Source: Hydrogenophilales bacterium 16-64-40 (lineage in GTDB: Bacteria > Pseudomonadota > Gammaproteobacteria > Burkholderiales > Thiobacillaceae). Taken from it: a stretch of DNA of 57,009 nt. Each line of letters begins with the position of its first letter. Positions within the stretch are counted from its first letter, which is position 1. Below are positions 9,590-18,613 of this stretch, piece after piece. The DNA is taken from assembly GCA_002256995.1 (NCBI GenBank), contig NCGX01000016.1, forward strand, positions 1 through 57,009. The letters run 5' to 3'. The position numbers and the translations under genes are program-made. Under the pieces are notes generated by a model, which saw only the letters and a program-made list of their open reading frames with translations, had not been told where the DNA came from and did not search any database.

Positions 9590-10435
9590 ATGCATATCGT
9601 CGTTTGCATCAAGCAGGTTCCGGACAGCGCGCAGATTCGCGTGCATCCGGTGACCAACACCATCATGCGCCAGGGCGTGCCGGCCATCGTCAATCCCTAC
9701 GACCTGTTCTCGCTGGAAGAAGCGCTGCGCCTGAAGGACGAATATGGCGGCCGCGTCACCGTGCTGTGCATGGGGCCGCCGCAGGCGGAAGCCGCGCTGC
9801 GCAAGGCGATTTCCTTCGGCGCAGACGACGCCATCCTGGTGACCGACCGTGCCTTCGCCGGCTCCGACACCCTGGCCACCAGTTTCGCGCTGGCGTCCGC
9901 CATCAGGAAAATCCAGGAGGACATGCCGGTGGACATCGTCTTCGCGGGCAAGCAGACCATCGACGGCGACACCGCGCAGGTCGGCCCCGGCATCGCCAAA
10001 CGGCTGGACCTGCAGTTGCTGACCTACGTCTCCAGCATCGTCAACCTCGATCTGGACAAGCGGGAAATCACCCTGCATCGCCGCGCGGAAGGCGGCGTAC
10101 AGGTGTTGCAAACCCGGCTGCCCTGTCTCATCACCATGCTCGAAGGCACCAACGAAATGCGCTTCGCGACCATGCCCAACATGTTCCGCGCCGCGCGTTA
10201 TCCCCTCAAGCAATGGGACAAGGACGCCGCCGGCATCGAGGACGTGACCAAGATCGGCCTCAAGGGCTCACCCACCATCGTGAGCAAGGTGTTCGCACCG
10301 CTGGCCAAGACGGTGCGCGCCGAAATCATCGACTGCGAAAACAAGCAGCCCAAGGATCTTGCCGTCACGCTGCTGACGAAGATGTTCACCAAGTACCCGG
10401 ACCTGGCCGAAGAAATCGGCAAGGCCAACGCCTAG
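9590..10435 (+). CDS. fixA: Electron transfer flavoprotein beta subunit FixA
   Basis: The 281-residue beta subunit of the bifurcating FixABCX complex, which uses NADH to reduce ferredoxin or flavodoxin for nitrogenase. It starts MHIVVCIKQVPDSAQIRVHP. The FAGKQTIDGDTAQVGPGIA segment is the ETF-beta signature. fixB follows after 24 nt. Confidence 0.95.
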   Translation: MHIVVCIKQVPDSAQIRVHPVTNTIMRQGVPAIVNPYDLFSLEEALRLKDEYGGRVTVLCMGPPQAEAALRKAISFGADDAILVTDRAFAGSDTLATSFALASAIRKIQEDMPVDIVFAGKQTIDGDTAQVGPGIAKRLDLQLLTYVSSIVNLDLDKREITLHRRAEGGVQVLQTRLPCLITMLEGTNEMRFATMPNMFRAARYPLKQWDKDAAGIEDVTKIGLKGSPTIVSKVFAPLAKTVRAEIIDCENKQPKDLAVTLLTKMFTKYPDLAEEIGKANA

Positions 10436-10459
10436 AACGCAAACCGGAAGGACTGAGTC

Positions 10460-11560
10460 ATGAGTGAAGCAACTGAACAGGAACCACCGAAGAAACCCGC
10501 CGGTCGGCGCAAGTTCGAATTGGATCCGCGCCTGGCGTCCTATCAAGGCGTGTGGGTATTCGTCGAACACGAGCGCGGCGTCGCCCATCCCGTGTCGTGG
10601 GAACTCATGGGTGAAGGCCGCAAGCTCGCGGACAAGCTCGGCGTCCCGCTGGCCGGCGTGGTGATGGGCGCGCCCGGCATCCAGACGCGGCGCTTCTGCG
10701 AGGAGGCCTTCCACTACGGCGCCGACCTGTGCTACCTGATGGAAGATCCGGTCATGGCCGACTATCGCAACCAGCCCTTCACCAAGGGGCTGACCGATCT
10801 GGTCAACGCCTATCAGCCGGAAATCCTGCTGCTCGGCGCCACCACCCTCGGCCGCGATCTGGCGGGCAGCGTCGCCACCACCTTGCAGACCGGCCTCACC
10901 GCCGACTGCACCGAACTCAACATCGACATGGAAAACCGCAGCCTGGCGGCCACCCGTCCCACCTTCGGCGGCAGCCTGCTGTGCACCATCGTCACCCTCA
11001 ACTACCGGCCGCAGATGGCCACGGTGCGGCCCCGGGTGATGAGCATGCCGAAAAAGGACGAGACGCGCAGCGGCAGCATCACCGAACATCCGCTCGGCAT
11101 GATCGAAACCGACATCGTCACCAAGGTGCTCGAATACATTCCGGACAACCTCGCGGGCAAGCCGCAACTGCCCTTTGCCGACATCATTGTCTCCGGCGGG
11201 CGCGGCATGAAGCGGCCGGAGAATTTCCAGCTGATATGGGACCTGGCCAAGGTACTGGGCGCCGAAGTTGGCGCAACCCGCCCGGTGGTGCAGGCGGGCT
11301 GGGTGGAGCTGGATCGGCAGGTCGGCCAGTCCGGCAAGACCGTGCGCCCCAAGCTCTACATCGCCGCCGGCATTTCCGGCGCGATCCAGCATCGGGTGGG
11401 CATGGACGCATCGGACGTGATCATCGCCATCAACAGCGACCCCAACGCGCCGATCTTCGACTTCGCCACCTACGGCATCGTCGGCAACGCGATGACGATA
11501 TTGCCGGCGCTCACCGACGCATTCCGGCAGCAGCTTGCAACCTTGAAAGTGGCCGTCTAG
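10460..11560 (+). CDS. fixB: Electron transfer flavoprotein alpha subunit FixB
   Basis: The 366-residue alpha subunit of FixABCX. An N-terminal extension rich in Lys, Pro and Arg precedes the ETF domain, which starts at about residue 30 ([13 protein letters not shown]). The C-terminal FAD-binding domain carries [31 protein letters not shown] and [20 protein letters not shown]. It works with FixA in electron bifurcation. Confidence 0.95.
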   Translation: MSEATEQEPPKKPAGRRKFELDPRLASYQGVWVFVEHERGVAHPVSWELMGEGRKLADKLGVPLAGVVMGAPGIQTRRFCEEAFHYGADLCYLMEDPVMADYRNQPFTKGLTDLVNAYQPEILLLGATTLGRDLAGSVATTLQTGLTADCTELNIDMENRSLAATRPTFGGSLLCTIVTLNYRPQMATVRPRVMSMPKKDETRSGSITEHPLGMIETDIVTKVLEYIPDNLAGKPQLPFADIIVSGGRGMKRPENFQLIWDLAKVLGAEVGATRPVVQAGWVELDRQVGQSGKTVRPKLYIAAGISGAIQHRVGMDASDVIIAINSDPNAPIFDFATYGIVGNAMTILPALTDAFRQQLATLKVAV

Positions 11561-11585
11561 TCGCGCCCCGCACAGGAGAAGAACC

Positions 11586-12884
11586 ATGGACGAAAAATTC
11601 GATGCCATCGTGATCGGCGCGGGGCCTTCCGGCAACGCCGCCGCCTACACCATGGCCCGCGCCGGACTGAAAGTGCTGCAGGTCGAGCGTGGCGAATACC
11701 CCGGCTCCAAGAACGTGCAGGGCGCGATCCTGTACTCGAAGGCGCTGGAGGAAATCATTCCGGATTTCCGCGAGGATGCGCCGCTCGAGCGTCACCTCAT
11801 CGAGCAGCAGATGTGGGTGCTGGACGATGAATCCTATATCGGCACCACCTACCGCTCCGCCGAGTTCAACCAGGAGCCGTTCAACCGCTACACCATCATC
11901 CGCGCCCAGTTCGACAAATGGTTCTCGAAACGGGTGCAGGAGGCGGGCGCGCTGGTGGTGTGCGAAACCACCGTCACCAACCTGCTGATGGACGGCAACC
12001 GCGTGATCGGCGTGCAGACCGACCGTGAGAACGGCGCGATCTACGCCGACGTGGTGGTGCTTGCCGACGGGGTGAATTCGCTGCTGGCGAAAAAGGCGGG
12101 CTTCCACGCCGAACTCGAACCCAGGGACGTGGCGCTGGCGGTGAAGGAAATTCATTTCATGCCAGAAGAAACCATCCAGAGCCGCTTCAACATCGGCGAG
12201 GGCGAAGGCGTGGTGATCGAGATGGCGGGCAAGATCACCCAGGGCATGATGGGAACCGGCTTCCTCTACACCAACAAGGATTCGCTCACCATCGGCGTCG
12301 GCTGCATGCTGTCCGACTTCAAGCAGCAGAAGATCACGCCCTACGAACTGCTGGAAAAGATGAAGGCGCACCCCGCGATCAAGCCGCTGCTCGCGGGCGG
12401 CGAGATGAAGGAATACACCGCGCACCTGATCCCCGAAGGCGGCTACAAGGCCATGCCCAAGCTCTATGGCGAGGGCTGGATGATCGTGGGCGATGCCGGC
12501 ATGTTCGTCAACGCGGTACACCGCGAAGGCTCCAACCTGGCGATGACCACCGGCCGCTACGCTGCCGAGACGGTGATCGACCTGAAGGAAAAGAAACTGC
12601 CGATGACGGCGGCGAACCTTGCCTTCTACCAGGGACGGCTGGAAGACAGCTTTGTCATGAAGGACATGAAGAAGTACAAGAACATGCCGGAGATCTTCCA
12701 CAAGAACAATCATTTCTTCACCACCTATCCCGAACTGCTGAACAAGGCTGCCCACACCATGCTCACCGTGGACGGCGTGGACAAGAAAACCAAGGAGCGC
12801 GAGATTCGCAAGAGCTTCAAGCAGCGGCGCTCCCTGTTCGGATTGATGGGCGACGCTTACAAAATGTGGAGGGCATTCGAATGA
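11586..12884 (+). CDS. fixC: FixC, ETF-quinone oxidoreductase-like flavoprotein
   Basis: A 432-residue FAD protein with the dinucleotide motif [19 protein letters not shown] at the N-terminus and [19 protein letters not shown] near residue 300. In FixABCX it carries one bifurcated branch to quinone and interacts with FixX. fixX overlaps its stop codon (ATGA), indicating translational coupling. Confidence 0.95.
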   Translation: MDEKFDAIVIGAGPSGNAAAYTMARAGLKVLQVERGEYPGSKNVQGAILYSKALEEIIPDFREDAPLERHLIEQQMWVLDDESYIGTTYRSAEFNQEPFNRYTIIRAQFDKWFSKRVQEAGALVVCETTVTNLLMDGNRVIGVQTDRENGAIYADVVVLADGVNSLLAKKAGFHAELEPRDVALAVKEIHFMPEETIQSRFNIGEGEGVVIEMAGKITQGMMGTGFLYTNKDSLTIGVGCMLSDFKQQKITPYELLEKMKAHPAIKPLLAGGEMKEYTAHLIPEGGYKAMPKLYGEGWMIVGDAGMFVNAVHREGSNLAMTTGRYAAETVIDLKEKKLPMTAANLAFYQGRLEDSFVMKDMKKYKNMPEIFHKNNHFFTTYPELLNKAAHTMLTVDGVDKKTKEREIRKSFKQRRSLFGLMGDAYKMWRAFE

Positions 12885-13189
12885 ATACCACCGAAATAAT
12901 CCCCGTAAAAGTTGAAGAAAAGCTGTTCCAGAACCGCTACCGCGTCGATGCCGGCAGGCCGCATATCAGCATCATCAATCAGGACACCTGCAGGGTGGAG
13001 TGCAAGACCCAGGAATGCACGGTCTGTTGCCCGGCGGGCTGCTACACCGCGGAAGGAAACGGCCAGGTTGTGCTGATCACCGATGGCTGCCTGGAGTGCG
13101 GCACCTGTCGCATCATCTGCTCGACTTATCGCAACGTGGACTGGGAGTATCCGCGCGGCGGCTACGGCATCCTGTTCAAGTTCGGCTGA
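12881..13189 (+). CDS. fixX: Ferredoxin-like protein FixX
   Basis: A 102-residue ferredoxin-like subunit of FixABCX. The cysteine clusters are [20 protein letters not shown] and [13 protein letters not shown]. The C-terminal [15 protein letters not shown] tail is characteristic of FixX and ETF-QO. The ATG overlaps the fixC stop. Confidence 0.95.
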   Translation: MNTTEIIPVKVEEKLFQNRYRVDAGRPHISIINQDTCRVECKTQECTVCCPAGCYTAEGNGQVVLITDGCLECGTCRIICSTYRNVDWEYPRGGYGILFKFG

Positions 13190-13194
13190 ATGTC

Positions 13195-13656
13195 ATGGAA
13201 GACATCAACCTGTTTCTCGCGCACGCCGTCGAGCTGGAACGGGAGGCGGCACGGCGCTATGAAGAACTTGCCGACAGCATGCGTACCGACGGCAACACGG
13301 AAGTCGAGAAATTCTTTCGCCAGATGGCGGTCTTCTCCCGCAAGCATCTCGCGCAGGCGGTGGAGCGGGGCGGGTTTCGCCTGATCCCTGCGCTGACGCC
13401 GACCGAATACGTTTGGCCCGATGGTCTAAGTCCCGAGCAATTTGACTGGATCGGCGTCGACTGCATGATTGACGTCAACAATGCGCTTGAGATTGCCCTG
13501 GATGGTGAGCGTCGCGGCCACGCCTTCTACGCCGACATCGCGACCATCACCGGGGATCCTGAGGTCAGGGCGATGGCTCAGGAGTTTGCCGCCGAAGAAG
13601 CGGAACACGTGGCTGAACTGGAAAAGTGGATCGACCGCTATGCGTCGCAAAAATGA
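13195..13656 (+). CDS. Ferritin-like/rubrerythrin-type di-iron protein
   Basis: A 153-residue all-helical protein. It has VELEREAARRYEELADSM in the first helix pair and ALDGERRGHAFYADIA plus FAAEEAEHVAELEKW in the second. These are spaced like the Glu and E-x-x-H ligands of rubrerythrin-type di-iron sites. No rubredoxin domain is seen. It lies 5 nt after fixX, so it is probably translated with the fix genes. Peroxide reduction or iron storage during nitrogenase synthesis is a reasonable inference. Confidence 0.8.
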   Translation: MEDINLFLAHAVELEREAARRYEELADSMRTDGNTEVEKFFRQMAVFSRKHLAQAVERGGFRLIPALTPTEYVWPDGLSPEQFDWIGVDCMIDVNNALEIALDGERRGHAFYADIATITGDPEVRAMAQEFAAEEAEHVAELEKWIDRYASQK

Positions 13657-13761
13657 ACCCATCACCCTAACCCGAGTTCAAAAACCCGCAGGTATGGCGT
13701 AAAGCCGCACGCGCGGATCATTCCCTGTCTTGTTCATTTGTCCTGAGAAAGAGTCACCTCC

Positions 13762-14082
13762 ATGCCGAAACCTGAAAAACACGTTTTTATCTGCGTCCAG
13801 AATCGCGGACCCGGCCACCCCCGCGGCTCCTGCATGCAAAGCGGCGCCACCGAAGTCTGGGAGGAGTTCGCCTACGCTTTCCAGCAGCGCAACCTGAACG
13901 GCCGTTTCGCCCTCAGCAACTCCGGCTGCCTCGGCCCCTGCAACGGCCCGCATGTACTGGTTTATCCCGAGGGTGTCATGTACGCAAAAGTCACCAAGGA
14001 AGATGTCGCAGCCATCGTCGATGAGCACTTGCTCGGCGACAAGCCGGTGGCGCGCCTGCAACTGCCCCCGGAAATCTGGTGA
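13762..14082 (+). CDS. Thioredoxin-like [2Fe-2S] ferredoxin
   Basis: A 106-residue protein of the thioredoxin-like ferredoxin family. The cluster ligands are a Cys at FICVQNRG, a Cys in RGSCMQSG and the pair in NSGCLGPCNGP. Family members occur in nif clusters (for example the FeSII-like and Aquifex-type ferredoxins), where they may carry electrons or protect nitrogenase. It is followed by an overlapping TPR-like gene (GTG inside the stop region), which suggests the two products are used together. Confidence 0.85.
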   Translation: MPKPEKHVFICVQNRGPGHPRGSCMQSGATEVWEEFAYAFQQRNLNGRFALSNSGCLGPCNGPHVLVYPEGVMYAKVTKEDVAAIVDEHLLGDKPVARLQLPPEIW

Positions 14083-14546
14083 ACGCCATCCCCGGCATCG
14101 CCGACGGCGCGCTGCCGCCCGGCGTGGCCGACTGGCTGGCGCAGGGGGCGGCGTCCTACCACAACACCGAGCGCGCGGAATTCCTGCTGTGCACCGCGCA
14201 GGCGCTCGCGCCCGAATGCCTGCCGGTGTACTTTGCCCTGTACAAGTTCTACTTCTACAAGCGCATGCTGCCGCAGGCGGAGGAAGTCGCCCTGCACGCG
14301 CTCGAGATCGCCGCGCGCCAGGGCGGGTTCAGCCCGGACTGGGCCCGGCTCGATGTGCATTCAACCGATTGGCGCCGCGTCGATGCGCCGCAGCACTTCT
14401 ATCTTTTCACCCTCAAGGCGCTCGCATTCATCCGCCTGCGGCTGGGGCGCAGCGAAGACAGTCACGCGCTCCTTGCCAAGCTGCAGGAACTGGACCCGCT
14501 CGACACGGTGGGGGCATCGGTGATCCGGGACCTGGCGGCGGACTGA
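14079..14546 (+). CDS. TPR-like protein, paralogue of the gene at 19002
   Basis: A 155-residue helical protein starting at GTG inside the ferredoxin stop region. It has tetratricopeptide-like segments: ALAPECLPVYFALYKFYFYK, then HFYLFTLKALAFIRLRLGR and ELDPLD. The same blocks in the same order occur in the 188-residue product at 19002 (ALAPGHAAVLIALYRFYFYK, FYLFTLKACGYLQMRLGR, ELDPSD). Both copies lie in nif operons. I know no assigned function; an adaptor role in nitrogenase maturation is only a guess. Confidence 0.75.
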   Translation: MNAIPGIADGALPPGVADWLAQGAASYHNTERAEFLLCTAQALAPECLPVYFALYKFYFYKRMLPQAEEVALHALEIAARQGGFSPDWARLDVHSTDWRRVDAPQHFYLFTLKALAFIRLRLGRSEDSHALLAKLQELDPLDTVGASVIRDLAAD

Positions 14547-14586
14547 TTGCCGCCGGCTATTCGCGCGCCTGCCGGGGTGTCCAGCG

Positions 14587-14753
14587 CTAGTGTCGTGAAT
14601 CAGAAATAGCGGAACAAGATAAAACGGATGGATTTTTTCGCAGGGCAAGGCGCGAGGAGGCGACATAGTCGAGACTATGGCAACGACGAGCAACGCCGCC
14701 ATGCGGAAAAAGACGCCGTTTTATGTTTCGATATTTCTGATTCACGACACTAG
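14587..14753. repeat. 167-bp inverted-repeat element (MITE-like), copy 1
   Basis: An element with perfect 22-bp terminal inverted repeats (beginning CTAGTGTCGTGAATC) and a partly palindromic interior: ATAAAACGG..TTTTTTCGC is mirrored by GCGGAAAAAGACGCCGTTTTAT. A closely similar copy is at 46708-46875. It has no transposase. It lies between the TPR-like gene and the nifA promoter and can fold into one long hairpin. Small ORFs inside it are artefacts of the repeat. Confidence 0.85.
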
Positions 14754-14785
14754 CCCCCTGGCGGAGGCGGCTCTGCCCTGCGTCT

Positions 14786-14801
14786 TGGACCGGAAATTGC
14801 T
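14786..14801 (+). promoter_or_regulatory. Candidate sigma-54 promoter of nifA
   Basis: TGGACCGGAAATTGCT keeps GG-N10-GC spacing and the TTGCT element, with TGGAC in place of TGGCAC. It lies 57 nt before the proposed nifA start. No TGT-N10-ACA site was found between the TPR-like gene and this promoter. Activation by another factor (NtrC) or by NifA from a distance remains possible. Confidence 0.5.
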
Positions 14802-14857
14802 TGTTTAAGTAATGATGGTTGAACTGATTTAATACTTGAAGGTCTTTAAAGGGTTCA

Positions 14858-16501
14858 ATGAAGGGTGGAGATATGGGTGCGATATCAGAGCATGAGACGG
14901 GCATGGAACTCACAACTATCTATGAAATCAGCAAGATACTGAGTTCATCCCTGGACCTGAACAAGACGGCGCGGGACGTGCTCGGCGTGCTGTCCTCGCA
15001 TCTCAAGATGCGGCGGGGCATGGTCAGTTTGGTGCAGCCATCCGGCGATCTGCACGTTGTTGAGGCAACCGGCATGTCCGCCGAGGCGGCCCGCCGGGGG
15101 CGTTTCCGCAAGGGCGAGGGCATTACGGGCAAGATCCTTGGGACCGGCATGCCCATGGTGGTGCCGGATGTGGCGAAGGAGCCGCTTTTCCTGAATCGAA
15201 CCGAGTCCCGCAGCCTGGCGGAAGGGCGCGTCGTTGCCTTTATCGGCGTGCCGATCAAGGTCGGACGGGAAACCGTTGGCGTACTGAGCGTCGACCGTGA
15301 AATGGACGGCGAGCCGGGCAATTTCGAGGCCGATGTGCGCTTCCTGGCCATGGTGGCGAATCTCATCGGCCAGACCACCCGCCTGCACGACAGGGTGGCT
15401 GCCGAGCGCGAGGAACTGATGCAGCGACAGCATCGCCTGCAGAAGGAATTGCAGGGCAAGTACAGCCTGGACAACGTCATCGGCCACAGCAAGCGCATGC
15501 AGGATGTTTTCGCCGAAGTGCACCAGGCAGCGCCAGGCAAGTCGACCGTTCTGCTGCGCGGCGAAAGCGGCACCGGCAAGGAAGTCATCGCCCGCTCGGT
15601 TCACTATCTGAGCCCGCGCAAGGGCGCGCCGTTCGTCAAGGTGAACTGCGCTGCGCTGTCCGAAACGCTGCTCGAATCCGAATTGTTCGGCCACGAAAAG
15701 GGATCGTTCACCGGAGCGACCCAGGAACGTAAAGGTCGCTTCGAAATGGCCCAGGGCGGCACCCTGTTCCTGGATGAGATCGGAGAGATCTCGCCGATGT
15801 TTCAGACCAAGTTGCTGCGCGTGCTGCAGGAGCGGGAATTCGAGCGGGTGGGCGGCAACAAGTCGATCAAGGTGGACGTGCGCCTGATCGCGGCCACCAA
15901 CCGCAATATGGAAGAGGATGTGGCCAAGGGCACATTCCGCGCCGACCTCTACTACCGCGTCAACGTGGTGAGCATCTTCCTCCCCCCATTGCGCGAGCGA
16001 CGCGAGGATATTCCGCCGCTCATTGAGCATTTTCTGGACAAATTTAACAAGGATAACGATCGCAAGCTTTCCATTACGCCGGCCGCGATGGCGGTGATGC
16101 TCAAGTGCAACTGGCCGGGCAATGTGCGCGAGTTGGAGAATTGCATCGAACGTACCGCGACAATGACGCGGACCAGCACGATCCAGGATGTGGACTTGCC
16201 GTGTCAGCAGAACAAGTGTTTTTCGCAGGTGCTGCAGCACTATGGTGAGGCGCAGCAGGTGATACCTATCGAGCTGGCCGGTCACGTTTCTGTTGCTGGC
16301 TCGCCGCTGGCCTCAGGCAGCGATATTGCTGAAGCCAATGCGGGCACCGAGCCGACGCACATGACCGAACGCGAGCGTCTGGTGTGGGCAATGGAGCAGT
16401 GCGGGTGGGTGCAGGCGAAAGCCGCGCGCCTGCTGAACCTGACGCCGCGCCAGATCGGTTACGCACTGTCGAGATACAACATCGAAGTCAAACGTCTTTA
16501 A
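14858..16501 (+). CDS. nifA: Nif-specific transcriptional activator NifA
   Basis: A sigma-54 activator of 547 aa. A GAF domain occupies about residues 25-175. The AAA+ domain has Walker A GESGTGKE (235-242) and Walker B GTLFLDEIGE (301-310). The C-terminal helix-turn-helix is about 505-545 (QAKAARLLNLTPRQIGYALS). Cys417, Cys429, Cys449 and Cys454 form C-X11-C-X19-C-X4-C, the motif that makes NifA oxygen-sensitive and independent of NifL; no nifL is seen. The sigma-54 contact loop reads GSFTGA instead of GAFTGA. A second ATG at 14873 is also possible. NifA should activate the sigma-54 promoters listed elsewhere in this window. Confidence 0.96.
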   Translation: MKGGDMGAISEHETGMELTTIYEISKILSSSLDLNKTARDVLGVLSSHLKMRRGMVSLVQPSGDLHVVEATGMSAEAARRGRFRKGEGITGKILGTGMPMVVPDVAKEPLFLNRTESRSLAEGRVVAFIGVPIKVGRETVGVLSVDREMDGEPGNFEADVRFLAMVANLIGQTTRLHDRVAAEREELMQRQHRLQKELQGKYSLDNVIGHSKRMQDVFAEVHQAAPGKSTVLLRGESGTGKEVIARSVHYLSPRKGAPFVKVNCAALSETLLESELFGHEKGSFTGATQERKGRFEMAQGGTLFLDEIGEISPMFQTKLLRVLQEREFERVGGNKSIKVDVRLIAATNRNMEEDVAKGTFRADLYYRVNVVSIFLPPLRERREDIPPLIEHFLDKFNKDNDRKLSITPAAMAVMLKCNWPGNVRELENCIERTATMTRTSTIQDVDLPCQQNKCFSQVLQHYGEAQQVIPIELAGHVSVAGSPLASGSDIAEANAGTEPTHMTERERLVWAMEQCGWVQAKAARLLNLTPRQIGYALSRYNIEVKRL

Positions 16502-16506
16502 GATAT

Positions 16507-16538
16507 GGGCGCGCTTGCCTGTACAAGCAAGCGCGCCC
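16507..16538 (+). terminator. Stem-loop after nifA
   Basis: A perfect 12-bp inverted repeat, GGGCGCGCTTGC / GCAAGCGCGCCC, with an 8-nt loop starts six bases after the nifA stop. Only a weak T content follows, so it may terminate inefficiently or protect the 3' end. Confidence 0.6.
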
Positions 16539-16560
16539 ACTGTTACCTGCCTTTCCCCGC

Positions 16561-16576
16561 TGTAGCCTTCACGACA
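16561..16576. promoter_or_regulatory. NifA upstream activator site 1 of nifB
   Basis: TGT-AGCCTTCACG-ACA matches TGT-N10-ACA. It lies about 100 bp upstream of the nifB sigma-54 promoter, with a second site 41 bp further on. Confidence 0.65.
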
Positions 16577-16601
16577 ATTTCATTTCCCAGTCATCCCTGT
16601 T

Positions 16602-16617
16602 TGTAGCAACTGCGACA
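16602..16617. promoter_or_regulatory. NifA upstream activator site 2 of nifB
   Basis: TGT-AGCAACTGCG-ACA matches TGT-N10-ACA and lies about 57 bp upstream of the sigma-54 promoter. The 41-bp offset from the first site is close to four helical turns, which would put both NifA dimers on one face of the DNA. Confidence 0.7.
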
Positions 16618-16673
16618 AACACATGGCGTCGCTAAGTACTTCAATTGTCAGCCATTTCTGAAAGTTTAATGAA

Positions 16674-16689
16674 TGGCACGCTTGTTGCT
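16674..16689 (+). promoter_or_regulatory. Sigma-54 promoter of nifB
   Basis: TGGCACGCTTGTTGCT is a perfect consensus match. It lies 84 nt before the nifB start and should drive the long operon that reaches the SIR2-like gene at 25700. Confidence 0.92.
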
Positions 16690-16772
16690 AAATGCTCATG
16701 CATGAACGCATTTAGCGGGCGATCGGTTCCAGGGTCGCCACGGGTTGAAGTTGAAACGGACAGGAGCCAAGC

Positions 16773-18338
16773 GTGGACAATCAAGCAAGTGTGGTGGGCA
16801 CAGGAAGCGATCAGAGCCTGCATCTGAATCTGGATCAGATCCTGCAACAGGCGGCGGAGCACAAAGGCTGCGGCACCTCCAGCGAGGGCGGGAAAGCCAG
16901 CTGCGGCTCATCCACTGCCCCGGAAGACATGGATCCGGCGGTGTGGGAAAAGGTGAAAAACCATCCCTGCTACAGCGAGGAGGCGCATCACCATTACGCA
17001 CGCATGCACGTGGCCGTGGCGCCGGCGTGCAATATCCAGTGCAACTACTGCAATCGCAAATACGACTGCGCCAACGAAAGCCGTCCCGGCGTGGTGAGCG
17101 AGAAGCTCACCCCGGAGCAGGCGTCCAAAAAAGTGCTGGCCGTGGCCTCCACCATTCCGCAAATGACGGTGCTGGGCATCGCCGGCCCCGGCGACCCCCT
17201 GGCGAACCCGGCAAAAACCTTCAAGACGTTCGACCTGATCTACAACGCCGCGCCCGACATCAAGCTGTGTCTTTCGACCAACGGCCTGTCGTTGCCGGAC
17301 CATGTCGAGACCATCAAGAAGTACAACGTCGACCACGTGACCATCACCATCAACATGGTCGATCCGGAAGTCGGGCAGCACATTTACCCGTGGATTTTCT
17401 GGAAGAACAAGCGCGTCACCGGCATCGAGGCCGCCCGTATCCTGCATGAACGGCAGATGCTGGGGCTGGAGATGCTGACCGCGGCCGGCATTCTGTGCAA
17501 AGTGAATTCGGTGATGATCCCCGGCATCAACGACAAGCATCTGGTCGAGGTGAACAAGGCGGTCAAGTCGCGCGGCGCCTTCCTGCACAACATCATGCCG
17601 CTCATTTCCGCGCCGGAACACGGCACGGTGTTCGGCTTGAACGGCCAGCGCGGCCCCACGGCGCAAGAGTTGAAGGCGCTGCAGGACAGCTGCGAGGGCG
17701 AGATGAACATGATGCGGCACTGCCGCCAATGCCGCGCCGACGCGGTGGGCTTGCTGGGCGAGGACCGCTCGTCCGAATTCAGCACTGAAAAAGTCATGGA
17801 AATGGACATTCAGTACGACGCCGAGGGCCGCAAGGCCTACCAGGAAAAAGTGGAAGTGGAACGCCAGGCGACCGTGCTGGCCAAGCAGGCCGAGATGGCC
17901 GATCTGGAGGCCGAGTTCAGCGGTCTGAAGGTTCTGATCGCCGTTGCGACCAAAGGCCACGGCCGGGTCAACGAACACTTCGGCCACGCCCAGGAATTCC
18001 AGATCTACGAACTCAGCACCCAGGGTTCCAAGTTCGTGGGCCATCGCCGCGTCGATCTCTACTGCCAGGGCGGCTACGGCGAGGAAGACACCCTGCCGAC
18101 CGTGATCCGCGCCATCAACGACTGCGTCGCGGTGTTCGTGGCCAAGATCGGCGGCTGCCCGAAAGACAGCCTGAAAGCGGCGGGCATCGACCCGGTGGAC
18201 AAATACGCGCACGAGTTCATCGAGCAGTCGGCGGTGAAGTACTTCAAGGAATACCTGGCGAAAGTGAAGTCCGGAGAAGTGGTGCACGCCGCCCGCGGTG
18301 ATGCCGACATCCGCCAGGGCGCCTACATCGCTGCATGA
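16773..18338 (+). CDS. nifB: FeMo-co biosynthesis radical SAM protein NifB
   Basis: Builds NifB-co, the carbide-containing [8Fe-9S-C] precursor of FeMo-co. The 521-residue protein has the radical SAM motif [14 protein letters not shown], followed by the [12 protein letters not shown] segment. The C-terminal 120 residues form a NifX-like domain ([19 protein letters not shown]). The start is a GTG behind CAGGAG. It heads a continuous same-strand series of genes. Confidence 0.97.
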   Translation: MDNQASVVGTGSDQSLHLNLDQILQQAAEHKGCGTSSEGGKASCGSSTAPEDMDPAVWEKVKNHPCYSEEAHHHYARMHVAVAPACNIQCNYCNRKYDCANESRPGVVSEKLTPEQASKKVLAVASTIPQMTVLGIAGPGDPLANPAKTFKTFDLIYNAAPDIKLCLSTNGLSLPDHVETIKKYNVDHVTITINMVDPEVGQHIYPWIFWKNKRVTGIEAARILHERQMLGLEMLTAAGILCKVNSVMIPGINDKHLVEVNKAVKSRGAFLHNIMPLISAPEHGTVFGLNGQRGPTAQELKALQDSCEGEMNMMRHCRQCRADAVGLLGEDRSSEFSTEKVMEMDIQYDAEGRKAYQEKVEVERQATVLAKQAEMADLEAEFSGLKVLIAVATKGHGRVNEHFGHAQEFQIYELSTQGSKFVGHRRVDLYCQGGYGEEDTLPTVIRAINDCVAVFVAKIGGCPKDSLKAAGIDPVDKYAHEFIEQSAVKYFKEYLAKVKSGEVVHAARGDADIRQGAYIAA

Positions 18339-18382
18339 AGTCGCCGCACAAAATTTAAAGCAACCCTGTTAGGAGAATCACC

Positions 18383-18604
18383 ATGGCTTTCAAAATCATC
18401 ACGTCCCAATGCACGGCCTGTTCGGCATGCGAGCCGGAGTGCCCCAACAACGCCATCCGCGAGAAGGACGGCACCTTCATCATCAAGCCGGAGAAATGCA
18501 CCGAGTGTCTCGGCTACTTCGACGATCCCCAGTGCGTCGCGGTGTGCCCGGTCGACGACACCTGCGTGATCGACAACAGCTACCCGCGTTACGTGGCGGC
18601 CTAG
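18383..18604 (+). CDS. fdxN: 2[4Fe-4S] ferredoxin, FdxN type
   Basis: A 73-residue bacterial ferredoxin. The first cluster motif is [12 protein letters not shown] (C-x2-C-x2-C-x3-C-P). The second, [18 protein letters not shown], has the longer C-x8-C spacing. Ferredoxins directly behind nifB supply electrons or clusters for NifB-co formation. It follows nifB by 44 nt, with an AGGAG ribosome site. Confidence 0.93.
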   Translation: MAFKIITSQCTACSACEPECPNNAIREKDGTFIIKPEKCTECLGYFDDPQCVAVCPVDDTCVIDNSYPRYVAA

Positions 18605-18613
18605 GAGCGCAAG

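Noticed and set aside
14587-14913. Short open frames inside the inverted repeat, seen again near 46709-47020
   Set aside because: They arise from the repeat sequence itself and repeat in both copies; no start signals.
16908-18287. 459-codon open frame antisense to nifB
   Set aside because: Shadow frame; nifB on the other strand has intact radical SAM motifs.
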